From Rhodospirillaceae bacterium (GTDB lineage: Bacteria > Pseudomonadota > Gammaproteobacteria > Steroidobacterales > Rariloculaceae): a stretch of DNA of 63,435 nucleotides. Of this stretch, positions 1 to 8,954 are shown one piece after another. Location of the stretch: NCBI GenBank assembly GCA_002718345.1, contig PBDA01000015.1, positions 1 through 63,435 of the forward strand, in the 5' to 3' direction. Under the pieces are notes generated by a model. It saw only the letters and a program-made list of their open reading frames with translations, was not told where the DNA came from and searched no databases. Position 1 is the first letter of the stretch, and each line of letters begins with the position of its first letter. The position numbers and the translations under genes were made by a program.

Positions 1-770
1 CCAGAAGGTGGGTTATGTAAAGTCATCTTTGGAATAAGTTTATTTATCTGCCCATAAAGATCGGTACTCTCCTCTGAACGCCCAGAAATTATTAGTGGAG
101 TTCTTGCTTCATCAATCAGAATTGAGTCAACCTCATCTACAATAGCGTAGCCAAGTTCACGTTGTACGCGATCTTCAAGTCGGAACGAAAGATTGTCACG
201 TAGATAATCAAATCCGAATTCATTATTAGTACCGTAGGTAATATCCGCAGCATATGCAGCTTTTTTTTCTTCCTGAGTTTGCCCTGCCTTTACAACACCG
301 ACGGTGAGACCTAAAAATTCATATATTGGGCCCATCCAGCTTGCATCGCGCTGAGCCAAATAGTCATTGACAGTTACTATATGAACGCCAGTGCCTGGCA
401 AGGAATTCAGATAAGCTGATAGTGTTGCAACTAGCGTCTTACCCTCGCCTGTACGCATTTCTGCAATCTTACCTTGATGAAGAGCGACACCACCTATAAG
501 TTGAACATCAAAGTGACGCATTCCGAGAGTCCGAACAGATGCCTCTCTAACAACAGCAAAGGCCTCAGGTACCAGAAGATCTAAAGCATAGCCAGCATTG
601 AGTCGATCTTTAAACTCCTGAGTCTTTGCTCTCAGCATTTCATCATCAAGGCCCTTCAGCTCTGATTCCAGCTTATTAGTCTGCCTGACTATCTGACCAT
701 AGCTTTTTAATAATCGCTGATTGCGACTACCAAAAATGTTGGACAATATATTGGAAGTTTTTTCAAACAA
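1..770 (-). CDS. secA: Preprotein translocase ATPase SecA, N-terminal part (runs off the window)
   Basis: Motor ATPase that drives unfolded preproteins through SecYEG at the inner membrane. The translation gives about 256 N-terminal residues: the family N-terminus with FGSRN, the Walker A stretch MRTGEGKT, and the Walker B-type [14 protein letters not shown], so NBD1 begins here and the rest lies beyond base 1. No ATG fits. A TTG at the 5' end, preceded by AGGA about 7 bases upstream, places FGSRN close to its usual distance from the start, so I chose TTG. It is divergent from dciA, the same neighbourhood as in Pseudomonas (lpxC, dciA, secA). Identity is certain; the start is inferred. Confidence 0.95.
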   Translation of the reverse strand, partial: MFEKTSNILSNIFGSRNQRLLKSYGQIVRQTNKLESELKGLDDEMLRAKTQEFKDRLNAGYALDLLVPEAFAVVREASVRTLGMRHFDVQLIGGVALHQGKIAEMRTGEGKTLVATLSAYLNSLPGTGVHIVTVNDYLAQRDASWMGPIYEFLGLTVGVVKAGQTQEEKKAAYAADITYGTNNEFGFDYLRDNLSFRLEDRVQRELGYAIVDEVDSILIDEARTPLIISGRSEESTDLYGQINKLIPKMTLHNPPS

Positions 771-992
771 TTGAAATCCTAAGGTAGGCCTAACGGCGAG
801 ATTATAGTGCGTTCTTGAAAATGAAGCCCGAAAAAACCGCTATATCAGGCTCTGTTATTAAATAGAAGTGGTTTTGAAGCAAAATTTAGCGCAATCATCA
901 CTTAACCTCATAGATATCTATTAACATGCTCACTACTCCCTATATCCTATTACCAAGACGTAATTATTAAAAAATCTCTGTAAATTATAGTA

Positions 993-1268
993 ATGAATAA
1001 CCCAAAGCCTATAGCTGAATCCTTCAAAAAGGGGCAACTTAAAGAATTACTTATAAATGTTGAACATCAGCGAAGCTTGACTAAATCCATTAAGAAAACT
1101 CTTCCCAGCGAACTTGCGAAACACCTGATGAATGCAAGCATCAATGAAAAAGGTGAGCTCGTTTTGATAATGGACTCGCCAGTGTGGGCAGCTCGAGTTC
1201 GTTATTACACAAAAGTGATGGGAGATCGTCGCGTAATGATTAAAACTATTCCACATTCCTACGAATAG
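993..1268 (+). CDS. dciA: DciA-like replicative helicase loader (DUF721), short form
   Basis: A 91-residue protein of the DUF721/DciA type, with a helical N-terminus, the stretch LVLIMDSPVWAARVRYY and a basic C-terminal strand. DciA is the ancestral bacterial factor that helps load DnaB helicase in species lacking DnaC or DnaI. The position between lpxC and secA is its usual place in gammaproteobacteria and supports the call. As I recall, many homologues are about 150 residues with a flexible C-terminal tail; here only the KH-like core is present. There is no clear ribosome binding site. It is convergent with lpxC, 33 bases apart. Confidence 0.72.
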   Translation: MNNPKPIAESFKKGQLKELLINVEHQRSLTKSIKKTLPSELAKHLMNASINEKGELVLIMDSPVWAARVRYYTKVMGDRRVMIKTIPHSYE

Positions 1269-1301
1269 AGCTAACGCGCTCTGAGTCATGGCTTTTTAAG
1301 A

Positions 1302-2204
1302 TTATCCCGGAGCCAACTGATACGAAACAGGAGAATGTTGGGCATCATCAAAAACAACTTCTTCAAAGTGACTCTCCTGCTCTAACAAAGATCTAAGCAA
1401 GAGATTATTAAGATTATGACCTGACTTGTAGCCTGTAAATTCACCAATTAAGCAACGCCCTAAGAGGTAAAGATCGCCAACAGCATCGAGAATTTTATGC
1501 CTAACAAATTCATCTCTGAACCTTAGGCCATCCTCATTAAGCACCCTGTATTCATCCATAACCACCGCATTATCAATACTTCCACCCAAAGTAAGATCCT
1601 TTTTTCTAAGGGTTTCAATATCTGTCAAAAAACCAAATGTTCGGGCTCGGCTTACCTCTCTCATAAACGAGGTTGTAGAAAAATCAAGGCTGGCACTCTG
1701 TCTATGTTTCCGAAGCACTGGGTGATCAAAATCAATTTCAAAGTTGATTCGAAATCCATTATGAGGTGTTAATCGAGCCCACTTCTCACCATCTCCAACC
1801 TCAACAGCTTTTTTTATACGGATAAAGCGCTTCAAAGAGTTTTGTTCTTCAATCCCCGCTGACTGCAATAAAAAAACGAATGGTGCTGCACTACCATCCA
1901 TAATAGGCACTTCTGGTGCAGTAAGATCTACAAACGCATTATCTATACCAAGCCCGGCAAAAGCTGAAAGAAGATGCTCCACAGTCGCAACCTTTGCGTC
2001 CTGATGCTCTAAGGTCGTGCCTAATGTTGTTTGACTAACCTTTAGTGCACTTGCTGGGATATCCACCGGGCTACTAAGGTCTATTCTCCGAAAAGTAATT
2101 CCAGAATTCGGTGGAGCAGGGCGCAAAGTCATGTATACCTTCACGCCGCTGTGCAAACCAATTCCAGTAGCTTGTACTGATTCTTTGAGTGTTCTTTGCT
2201 TCAA
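1302..2204 (-). CDS. lpxC: UDP-3-O-acyl-N-acetylglucosamine deacetylase LpxC
   Basis: Zinc deacetylase catalysing the committed step of lipid A synthesis in the cytoplasm. At 300 residues it matches the family length (E. coli 305). The first zinc histidine is in [15 protein letters not shown], the catalytic and substrate region is PIMDGSA, and [15 protein letters not shown] supplies the other zinc His and Asp. The C-terminus contains [10 protein letters not shown]. It follows ftsZ after 140 bases, the classical end of the dcw region. That gap carries a possible -10 (TATACT) but no convincing -35. In E. coli LpxC is degraded by FtsH; no tag can be judged here. Confidence 0.97.
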   Translation of the reverse strand: MKQRTLKESVQATGIGLHSGVKVYMTLRPAPPNSGITFRRIDLSSPVDIPASALKVSQTTLGTTLEHQDAKVATVEHLLSAFAGLGIDNAFVDLTAPEVPIMDGSAAPFVFLLQSAGIEEQNSLKRFIRIKKAVEVGDGEKWARLTPHNGFRINFEIDFDHPVLRKHRQSASLDFSTTSFMREVSRARTFGFLTDIETLRKKDLTLGGSIDNAVVMDEYRVLNEDGLRFRDEFVRHKILDAVGDLYLLGRCLIGEFTGYKSGHNLNNLLLRSLLEQESHFEEVVFDDAQHSPVSYQLAPG

Positions 2205-2344
2205 AAATCTAACCCATATTCCGCAAAAAGCTTAATTCTGATAAATATGTCTTTACATATAAGAGCTCTAGCCCCAAAAACTTTTCCCACAATGGGACTA
2301 GTATAGGGCTATGAAACAGAAGTTTATATAATCAAATATACTAT

Positions 2345-3490
2345 TCAGTCAGCTTGCCTCCTCAAAAAAGCTGGTATATCCAGGAGATCTTCCATTTGTT
2401 CTAAAGAATCGGTTGGCTCATCATCCACTTCACGCTTTCTTTGAACAGCGGGTTTTTCAAGATCCGAATAGTTAGGCTCCATCGCTCCCGAGCTTCGCAC
2501 AACACGCAATGGCTCTCCTGCTCCAGTCCCAGCAGCTTGGCCAAGACCAGTCGCAACAACCGTAACGCGTATCTCATCGTCCAAGTTTTTATCTGAAACC
2601 CAACCAATAACAACCGTAGCATCATTAGAAGCAAACTCCTTAATTGCTTCTCCTATCTCCTGAAATTCTCCTATTGACAGGTCCTCTCCAGCTGTGACAT
2701 TGACTAAAATGCCATTAGCTCCAGCAAGATTAATATCCTCAAGCAATGGGCTAGAAATTGCTGCCTCGGCGGCGGCTCTTGCTCGACCTTCACCACTACC
2801 AACTCCTGAGCCCATCATTGCCATACCCATTTCAGACATTACGGTTCGAACATCTGCAAAATCAACATTAATCTTCCCGGAACGAGTAATTAAGTCTGCG
2901 ATCCCCTGAACTGCTCCTTGCAATACTTGATTAGCCGCTTGAAATGCATCAAGTAGCGTAGTCTCTGGCCCAAGAACTGTGAGTAACTTTTCATTGGGAA
3001 TTGTGATCAAGGAATCTACATAACGTCCAAGCTCGGTTATTCCCTGCTCCGCCACTTGCATGCGTTTTTCACCTTCCATCATGAATGGCTTGGTGACTAC
3101 TGCTACGGTCAAAATACCCATTTCCTTTGCCATTTGGGCTATAACGGGGGCTGCTCCGGTTCCTGTTCCTCCACCCAAACCAGCGGTAATAAAGAGCATA
3201 TCTGCGCCTTCAATTACGTCTTGAATCCGCTCTCGGTCCTCTTGGGCAGCTTGTCGGCCAACCTCTGGATTAGCGCCAGCTCCAAGACCCTTTGTAATGC
3301 CTGTTCCTATTTGGATCCCAGTCTTAACCTTTGCATTTTTAAGAGCTTGAGCATCCGTATTTGCACAAATGAAATCTACTCCTTGAATGCCTGAAGTAAT
3401 CATTTGTCCAACAGCATTGCCGCCACCGCCCCCAACTCCAACTACTTTTATACACGCTGTCGCGTTGTGTCCATCCATTAACTCGAACAT
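2345..3490 (-). CDS. ftsZ: Cell division GTPase FtsZ
   Basis: Tubulin homologue that forms the Z-ring at midcell. Of 381 residues, the N-terminal GTPase domain carries GGGGGNAV and the tubulin signature GGGTGTGAAP, and the T7 loop region includes NVDFADVRTVM. A variable linker follows from about residue 320, then the conserved C-terminal peptide DIPAFLRRQAD, which binds FtsA and ZipA. AAGGAG lies 9 to 10 bases before the ATG. It is the last gene of the dcw series, 27 bases after ftsA. Confidence 0.98.
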   Translation of the reverse strand: MFELMDGHNATACIKVVGVGGGGGNAVGQMITSGIQGVDFICANTDAQALKNAKVKTGIQIGTGITKGLGAGANPEVGRQAAQEDRERIQDVIEGADMLFITAGLGGGTGTGAAPVIAQMAKEMGILTVAVVTKPFMMEGEKRMQVAEQGITELGRYVDSLITIPNEKLLTVLGPETTLLDAFQAANQVLQGAVQGIADLITRSGKINVDFADVRTVMSEMGMAMMGSGVGSGEGRARAAAEAAISSPLLEDINLAGANGILVNVTAGEDLSIGEFQEIGEAIKEFASNDATVVIGWVSDKNLDDEIRVTVVATGLGQAAGTGAGEPLRVVRSSGAMEPNYSDLEKPAVQRKREVDDEPTDSLEQMEDLLDIPAFLRRQAD

Positions 3491-3517
3491 TTCTAAACTC
3501 CTTAAAAATGCAAATGC

Positions 3518-4753
3518 CTAAAAATTACCTTGAAACCAACTACTCATTTTTTCAAAAACACCAGTGATTCCAGCTCTAGCACTAGAATGCTCTGATTCAG
3601 ACTGAGAAGCTTCCTTGCCATATATAAGAAGCCCCACTCCCGTAGCGTGAATTGGGTTACGAACAACATCTACCAAACCCTCAACGTACTGCGGCACACC
3701 TAATCTGACGGGTACATGAAAAATTTCCTCTGCTAATTCAACTGCTCCTTCCATTTTTGCGCTACCACCCGTCAATACAACTCCAGCTGCTATCAGCTCC
3801 TCAAATCCTGATCTACGTAATTCATCACGCACAAGAGAAAAAAGTTCTTCGTACCGTGGCTCAACAACCTCTGCAAGTGTTTGTCGTGCTAATCGCCGAG
3901 AGGGACGATCGCCAACACTGGGAACTTCAATTGTTTCCTCTAGATTTGCAAGCTGAGAAAGCGCACAAGCATATTTAATTTTTATTTCTTCAGCATGCTG
4001 GGTAGGGGTACGAAGTGACACTGCAATATCATTTGTTACCTGATCACCAGCAATTGGTATAACTGCGGTATGTTGAATTGCCCCTCCCCGAAAAACCGCA
4101 ATATCTGTAGTTCCCCCTCCCATATCAACCAGGCAGATTCCAAGATCTTTCTCATCTTCCGTAAGTACAGAGAAACTCGATGCAAGTTGCTCTAGAACCA
4201 CATCCTCCACGTCCAAACCACAACGTTGAACACACTTAACAATATTTTGTGCGGCGCTCACTGCGCCAGTAACAAGATGAACCTTTGCCTCCAATCTAAC
4301 ACCAGACATTCCAACTGGTTCGCGAATTCCTTCTTGGGAATCGATAAGAAACTCTTGGGGCAGCACATGCAAAACTTTTTGATCAGCTGGTATTGCCACA
4401 GCCCGTGCCGCATCTATAACCCTGTCAATATCTCCAGAACTAACCTCTTTGTCCCGAATCGCAACAATGCCATGGGAATTTAGACTACGAACATGACTAC
4501 CAGCAATACCTGCATAAACTGAATTAATTTCGCATCCCGACATCAGCTCAGCCTCTTCGACCGCCCTCTGAATTGATTGAACAGTAGACTCAATATTTAC
4601 AACCACTCCTCGCTTAAGCCCTCTGGAGGGATGCGACCCAATACCTATTACTTCAAGTGTATTCTCAGAGGAAAGTTCGCCAACGATTGTAACTACTTTT
4701 GAAGTTCCGATATCTAATCCAACCAACAACTTCCTTTCTTCGCGCTTAGCCAT
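3518..4753 (-). CDS. ftsA: Cell division actin-like protein FtsA
   Basis: Actin-family ATPase that tethers FtsZ to the inner membrane and recruits later divisome proteins. The 411 residues begin with the phosphate-1 motif VGLDIGTSKV, followed by the FtsA-specific 1C domain and then the phosphate-2 motif LVDMGGGTTDIAVF and the adenosine motif VLTGGSAKMEG. The C-terminus GVFEKMSSWFQGNF is the amphipathic membrane-targeting helix. The start overlaps the end of ftsQ by 8 bases, which suggests coupled translation. Confidence 0.98.
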   Translation of the reverse strand: MAKREERKLLVGLDIGTSKVVTIVGELSSENTLEVIGIGSHPSRGLKRGVVVNIESTVQSIQRAVEEAELMSGCEINSVYAGIAGSHVRSLNSHGIVAIRDKEVSSGDIDRVIDAARAVAIPADQKVLHVLPQEFLIDSQEGIREPVGMSGVRLEAKVHLVTGAVSAAQNIVKCVQRCGLDVEDVVLEQLASSFSVLTEDEKDLGICLVDMGGGTTDIAVFRGGAIQHTAVIPIAGDQVTNDIAVSLRTPTQHAEEIKIKYACALSQLANLEETIEVPSVGDRPSRRLARQTLAEVVEPRYEELFSLVRDELRRSGFEELIAAGVVLTGGSAKMEGAVELAEEIFHVPVRLGVPQYVEGLVDVVRNPIHATGVGLLIYGKEASQSESEHSSARAGITGVFEKMSSWFQGNF

Positions 4754-5540
4754 TACCTAGTGCCTCGCTTTGCTCTGTTTGCAGTGTTTCCTGAATAGAA
4801 GCCCACCCAACAGAAAAACCATTTGAATAACGAAGGTCTACATGCTGAATACGATCGAATTGATCAGCTAATGAAGGCGCAACAACTTTAAACAAGCGAT
4901 CTAGCCTCTCGTCAACATCACGCTTCCCTATTCGAATTTGCTGCCCACTCTCGAGCTTGATTTGCCAAGCCCCTCTCTCATCCATCACTAATGATTCCAG
5001 AGTAAAGTTTGCCTCAGCTAACCTTGCTCTTAAACTGAGGTAACGTTTAGCCACTTCCTCCTCTGTACCTTTAGGACCCATCAAATGTGGTAACTCAGGA
5101 AACATGTAACGCGCATTCTCTGTGAAAAGTATGCCTTGAGAATTTAGAAGTCCAGAAGACCCCCAACGGGCAGCAGCACGATGTTCAATTACACGTACTT
5201 TGAGCCTATCTGGCCAACTTCGAGTAACTTGTGCGCTTTCAACCCAGTCCAAACCTTCTACCTGATATTGAAGCTCATTAAGATTTGCCGACAAAAACCC
5301 GCCAGTGAGAGCAGAAACAATAACGGCTTCTACTTGTATAGGTGTCACACGCTGAAAACTACCTTTAATTTCTATTTGTCTAACAGGATGATCAAGTAAA
5401 AAACGTCCGCCTAGTATCAATGCACTAAATGCAGATAAAAAACAAATTGGCACTAGCGCCCTTGTCCAATTTATATTTGGCTTAGGCAGCTTTTGGGCCT
5501 TTTTTATCACTTTGCGACGATTACTTTTGGTTTTTTTCAC
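4746..5540 (-). CDS. ftsQ: Cell division protein FtsQ
   Basis: Bitopic inner-membrane divisome protein that links early and late proteins through FtsB and FtsL. The 264 residues show a basic cytoplasmic tail rich in Lys and Arg, one transmembrane segment at about residues 28 to 50, a POTRA domain beginning at VRQIEIKGSFQRVTP, and the beta domain with WPDRLKVRVIEHRAAARWG. The start codon is GTG and overlaps the murB stop as GTGA. In many gammaproteobacteria ddl lies just before ftsQ; here it does not. Confidence 0.95.
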   Translation of the reverse strand: MKKTKSNRRKVIKKAQKLPKPNINWTRALVPICFLSAFSALILGGRFLLDHPVRQIEIKGSFQRVTPIQVEAVIVSALTGGFLSANLNELQYQVEGLDWVESAQVTRSWPDRLKVRVIEHRAAARWGSSGLLNSQGILFTENARYMFPELPHLMGPKGTEEEVAKRYLSLRARLAEANFTLESLVMDERGAWQIKLESGQQIRIGKRDVDERLDRLFKVVAPSLADQFDRIQHVDLRYSNGFSVGWASIQETLQTEQSEALGNG

Positions 5541-6436
5541 TCTATCTTTTCACCTAATATTTGAACCTCAAGCTCCAGAATTACACCGGATTGAGCTGCC
5601 ACTTTATCGCGTACAAAATGAATTAATCTCTCTACATCGTCAGCACTTGCCCCTCCAGTATTAATAATGAAATTAGAGTGTTTCTCAGAAACAACGGCGC
5701 CCCCAATGCGAGTCCCTTTGAGACCAGCTGCCCCAATTAATTCTGCTGCAAAACTAGAATCTGGATTTCTAAAAACAGACCCACAGCTACGTTTACCTAG
5801 AGGTTGTTTACTACCCCGCATTTGCATCAGTTTTGAAATATTGCTGGAATCCGCTTCTCTATCCTCTTCAAACTTAAGTGTTGCACTTAAGTACCATTCA
5901 TTAAAAGGATTTGATACCGAGCGATAGCCTACTTTAAAGTCAGTAGCATTTCGGTTGAAAACCGTACCTGTTCGATCAATCGTTTGGACAGTCTCAACAC
6001 AATCCCAAGTCTCCCCGCCAAAAGCACCGGCATTCATTGCCAACGCTCCACCAAAGGTACCAGGTATTCCGGCAAAAAATTCTGCTGGCCCAAGTTTCCA
6101 TCTCATACACTGTCGCGCAAGTAGCGTGCACGGCACACCTGCCCCAATTTTTACTTCGCTTTTGCCTGTCCGAGAAATCCTTGCTGGAAGGTCAAGGGTA
6201 CAGATCACAAGTCCTCGAATGCCTCCATCCCTAACTAATAGATTGGATCCTAAACCAACCCAATGAATATCTGTTTTGGCATCTTGCGCTGCGAGAAACT
6301 CAGAAAGCTCATCAACGCTTGCTGGTTTGTAAAATAAATCAGCAGTGCCTCCTATTCGCCAAGAGGTATGAGCACTCATTGGCTCATTCCTGAGAGGTTG
6401 TATTGATTTATTCATATTACTTACCACAATGCTCAT
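5537..6436 (-). CDS. murB: UDP-N-acetylenolpyruvoylglucosamine reductase MurB
   Basis: FAD-dependent reductase converting UDP-GlcNAc-enolpyruvate to UDP-MurNAc with NADPH. FAD-binding motifs are seen in VGLGSNLLVRDGG and FAGIPGTFGGALAMNAGA; the catalytic serine is in SCGSVFRNP and the C-terminal glutamate in LELEVQILG. At 299 residues it is the shorter type II form rather than the 342-residue E. coli type I. It lies between murC and ftsQ with 4-base overlaps on both sides. A second in-frame ATG seven codons downstream is an alternative start. Confidence 0.96.
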   Translation of the reverse strand: MSIVVSNMNKSIQPLRNEPMSAHTSWRIGGTADLFYKPASVDELSEFLAAQDAKTDIHWVGLGSNLLVRDGGIRGLVICTLDLPARISRTGKSEVKIGAGVPCTLLARQCMRWKLGPAEFFAGIPGTFGGALAMNAGAFGGETWDCVETVQTIDRTGTVFNRNATDFKVGYRSVSNPFNEWYLSATLKFEEDREADSSNISKLMQMRGSKQPLGKRSCGSVFRNPDSSFAAELIGAAGLKGTRIGGAVVSEKHSNFIINTGGASADDVERLIHFVRDKVAAQSGVILELEVQILGEKIE

Positions 6437-7854
6437 TGACTTACCCGGATAGGCCCCTTGACAGCAAGCTCATCAGGAAGGCGTTTAGCCAACGCACCAA
6501 TACTTCCAGCTCCAAGCATCAATACAATGTCATCAGCTTTCAGAACACCGCTTAAGATGCTTGAAAGCGATTCAAGTTGCTCTACAAAAACAGGCTCTGT
6601 ACATCCACGGGAGCGCACTGCCCTAACAAGAGCACGCCCATCCGCACCTACAATCGGATCTTCTCCAGCACCAAAGACTTCAGTTAATAGCAAAACATCT
6701 GCCTCAGATAACACCTTTGAAAAATCATCCATAAGCGCGTAAGTTCGCGTATAGCGATGAGGCTGAAACACAACAACAATCCGATTATCTGGCCAAGCTT
6801 CTCGAGCAGCCTGCAAGGTAACAGCGATTTCCGTAGGATGATGCGCATAATCATCTACAAATGTTACAAGACCCTTGTTAGTTGCAACTGTGCTTAACAC
6901 TTGGAATCTTCGGTCAATTCCTGAAAACTCTAATAATGCTTTTTTAATTGCATGATCGGAAACACCAAGTTCTGTAGCAACGCTGACGGCCGCTAGTGAA
7001 TTTAATAAATTGTGCTGTCCTGGAAGGTTGACTTTGAGAGACAGTGGTTCACGTGCAGCTCGGCGTACAACATATGAAGTTGACAATCCAGTTGACTTAA
7101 AATTCTCTGCTCGGATATCTGACCCCTCGGATAATCCATAGGTCACCACGCGTCTTCCTAATTCTGGAATAAGCTTTCTGGTATTTTCATCATCGTGACA
7201 CATTACAGCAAGGCCGTAGAAAGGTAGGTTATGCAAAAAATCTCTAAATGCATGTTTAAGCCGATTAAGATCCCCCTCATAACTCTCTAAATGATCTGCA
7301 TCGATATTCGTAATCACTGCAATAAAAGGCTGTAAATGCAAGAAAGAAACATCACTTTCATCAGCTTCCGCTACTAGATATCTTCCTTCTCCCAATTTTG
7401 CATTTGCGTTGACACTGGCAAGTCGGCCGCCAATGACAAACGTTGGATCAAGTCCTCCTTCAAAAAGAACACTGGATATAAGGCTGGTTGTTGTGGTTTT
7501 TCCATGAGTACCAGCTACGGCAATGCCGCTCCTAAATCTCATTAACTCCGCTAGCATTTCTGCTCTCTGGACAACGGGTATACGACGGCTATTTGCCTCA
7601 ATCACTTCAGGGTTATCCGGAGCAATAGCGCTGCTAACCACTACCACATCAGCCATTCCAATATGACCTGGATCATGACCAAATGTTACATTGGCACCAA
7701 GACTAACAAGTCTTTCAGTAACTGTATTAGGCTTGATATCAGAGCCCTGAACAGCATACCCCAGATTAATTAGCACCTCGGCAATTCCACCCATACCAAC
7801 ACCGCCAATTCCTACAAAATGTATATACTTAATTGTGCCCATTTGACCACTCAT
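6433..7854 (-). CDS. murC: UDP-N-acetylmuramate--L-alanine ligase MurC
   Basis: Cytoplasmic ATP-dependent ligase that adds L-Ala to UDP-MurNAc. Mur ligase features are HFVGIGGVGMGG (UDP-binding Rossmann loop), the P-loop GTHGKTTTT, the central EADESD region, and the C-terminal domain with YAHHPTEI. I chose the ATG giving MSGQMGTIKY because it makes an ATGA overlap with murG. An in-frame start nine codons upstream would sit inside murG and adds residues not typical of the family. Length is then 473, close to E. coli MurC. Confidence 0.97.
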   Translation of the reverse strand: MSGQMGTIKYIHFVGIGGVGMGGIAEVLINLGYAVQGSDIKPNTVTERLVSLGANVTFGHDPGHIGMADVVVVSSAIAPDNPEVIEANSRRIPVVQRAEMLAELMRFRSGIAVAGTHGKTTTTSLISSVLFEGGLDPTFVIGGRLASVNANAKLGEGRYLVAEADESDVSFLHLQPFIAVITNIDADHLESYEGDLNRLKHAFRDFLHNLPFYGLAVMCHDDENTRKLIPELGRRVVTYGLSEGSDIRAENFKSTGLSTSYVVRRAAREPLSLKVNLPGQHNLLNSLAAVSVATELGVSDHAIKKALLEFSGIDRRFQVLSTVATNKGLVTFVDDYAHHPTEIAVTLQAAREAWPDNRIVVVFQPHRYTRTYALMDDFSKVLSEADVLLLTEVFGAGEDPIVGADGRALVRAVRSRGCTEPVFVEQLESLSSILSGVLKADDIVLMLGAGSIGALAKRLPDELAVKGPIRVSQ

Positions 7855-8954
7855 GTTTGCACCCCCGCATATTGAAAACATGCTTTTGCAAGATTTTTAG
7901 AGGCTTCAGGTAAAGCTTGGGCCCGAGCATTGTTAGCAAAAATAGATATCAGACTATTTGAATCTAAAAGGATGCGATTAAGCTCTTTTGATAGCTTTTC
8001 GGGTGTGAATTCATTTTGTGGGATTACAATTCCAGCACCACCAGAAACAAAATTTTGAGCATTCCGCAACTGATGATCATCAGTTGAATAAGGATAAGGA
8101 ACTAAAATAGCTCCTAGCCCAGCAAGCGATAATTCAGCAATGGTCAATGCTCCAGCTCGACAGATAACCAGATCTGCCCATGAATAAGCTGCTTGCATAT
8201 CATCAATGAAATCATCTAGGCGAACTTTTAGACTGTACTTGCTATAAGCCTCACGCGCTTCAGTTAAACCACGACCAGCCTGATGCCACACATCAGGGCG
8301 CACATTTTGTGGCAACTCAGCCAGAGCCTCAGGAACCCTCAGATTGAGTGCTTTTGCTCCTTGACTTCCACCAAGAACTAAAAGCCTCAACCTCTTTATA
8401 CAATCAACCGAATCTCGGTTTTTAGATACATCATATGCATCATATAAAGTTACTATTTCAGATCGCACAGGATTTCCAATTAACTCCGCATCAACACTTT
8501 TTGGAAAACTATCTGGAAAAGCTTGGAAAGTATGTTTTGCAAATCGTGTAAGAATACGATTTGTTGTCCCAGCTACTGCATTCTGCTCATGAATTAAAAG
8601 AGGACTTCCCATAAGCCACGCTGCAACACCGCCAGGTCCAGATACAAACCCGCCAAATCCCAATACGGCAGCAGGCCGGCGACGGCGCATAGCCATAAAA
8701 GCCTGAAACAAAGCTAATGCCAGCCTAAATGGAGCAAACACCCATGCCATAATTCCTCGACCTCTAAGACCAGTTACTGAGATCCACTCAACTTCAATTC
8801 CTTCCTCAGGTACAACCTTAGCTTCAAGCCCCTTGCGGGTACCCATCCAAACTACCGAAACTGAAGACTTAGATATTTCTTTTGCTACTGCTAATCCAGG
8901 AAAAACATGCCCACCAGTACCTCCTGCCAAAATCATTATTGGTCCTTTGCTCAT
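7851..8954 (-). CDS. murG: UDP-GlcNAc:lipid I N-acetylglucosaminyltransferase MurG
   Basis: GT28 glycosyltransferase on the inner face of the inner membrane that turns lipid I into lipid II. The 367 residues show the glycine-rich loop AGGTGGHVFPGLAVA, HEQNAVAG in the N-terminal domain, and the donor-binding part with VLGGSQGAKALN and ICRAGALTIAELSLAG. The Gln/Asp UDP-GlcNAc site follows at YPYSTDDHQLRNA. It overlaps ftsW and murC by 4 bases each. Confidence 0.97.
   Translation of the reverse strand: MSKGPIMILAGGTGGHVFPGLAVAKEISKSSVSVVWMGTRKGLEAKVVPEEGIEVEWISVTGLRGRGIMAWVFAPFRLALALFQAFMAMRRRRPAAVLGFGGFVSGPGGVAAWLMGSPLLIHEQNAVAGTTNRILTRFAKHTFQAFPDSFPKSVDAELIGNPVRSEIVTLYDAYDVSKNRDSVDCIKRLRLLVLGGSQGAKALNLRVPEALAELPQNVRPDVWHQAGRGLTEAREAYSKYSLKVRLDDFIDDMQAAYSWADLVICRAGALTIAELSLAGLGAILVPYPYSTDDHQLRNAQNFVSGGAGIVIPQNEFTPEKLSKELNRILLDSNSLISIFANNARAQALPEASKNLAKACFQYAGVQT

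Noticed and set aside
1267-1297. Terminator between dciA and lpxC (AGAGC/GCTCT hairpin and T-run)
   Set aside because: About ten bases separate the short stem from the T-run, so it does not form a standard intrinsic terminator.
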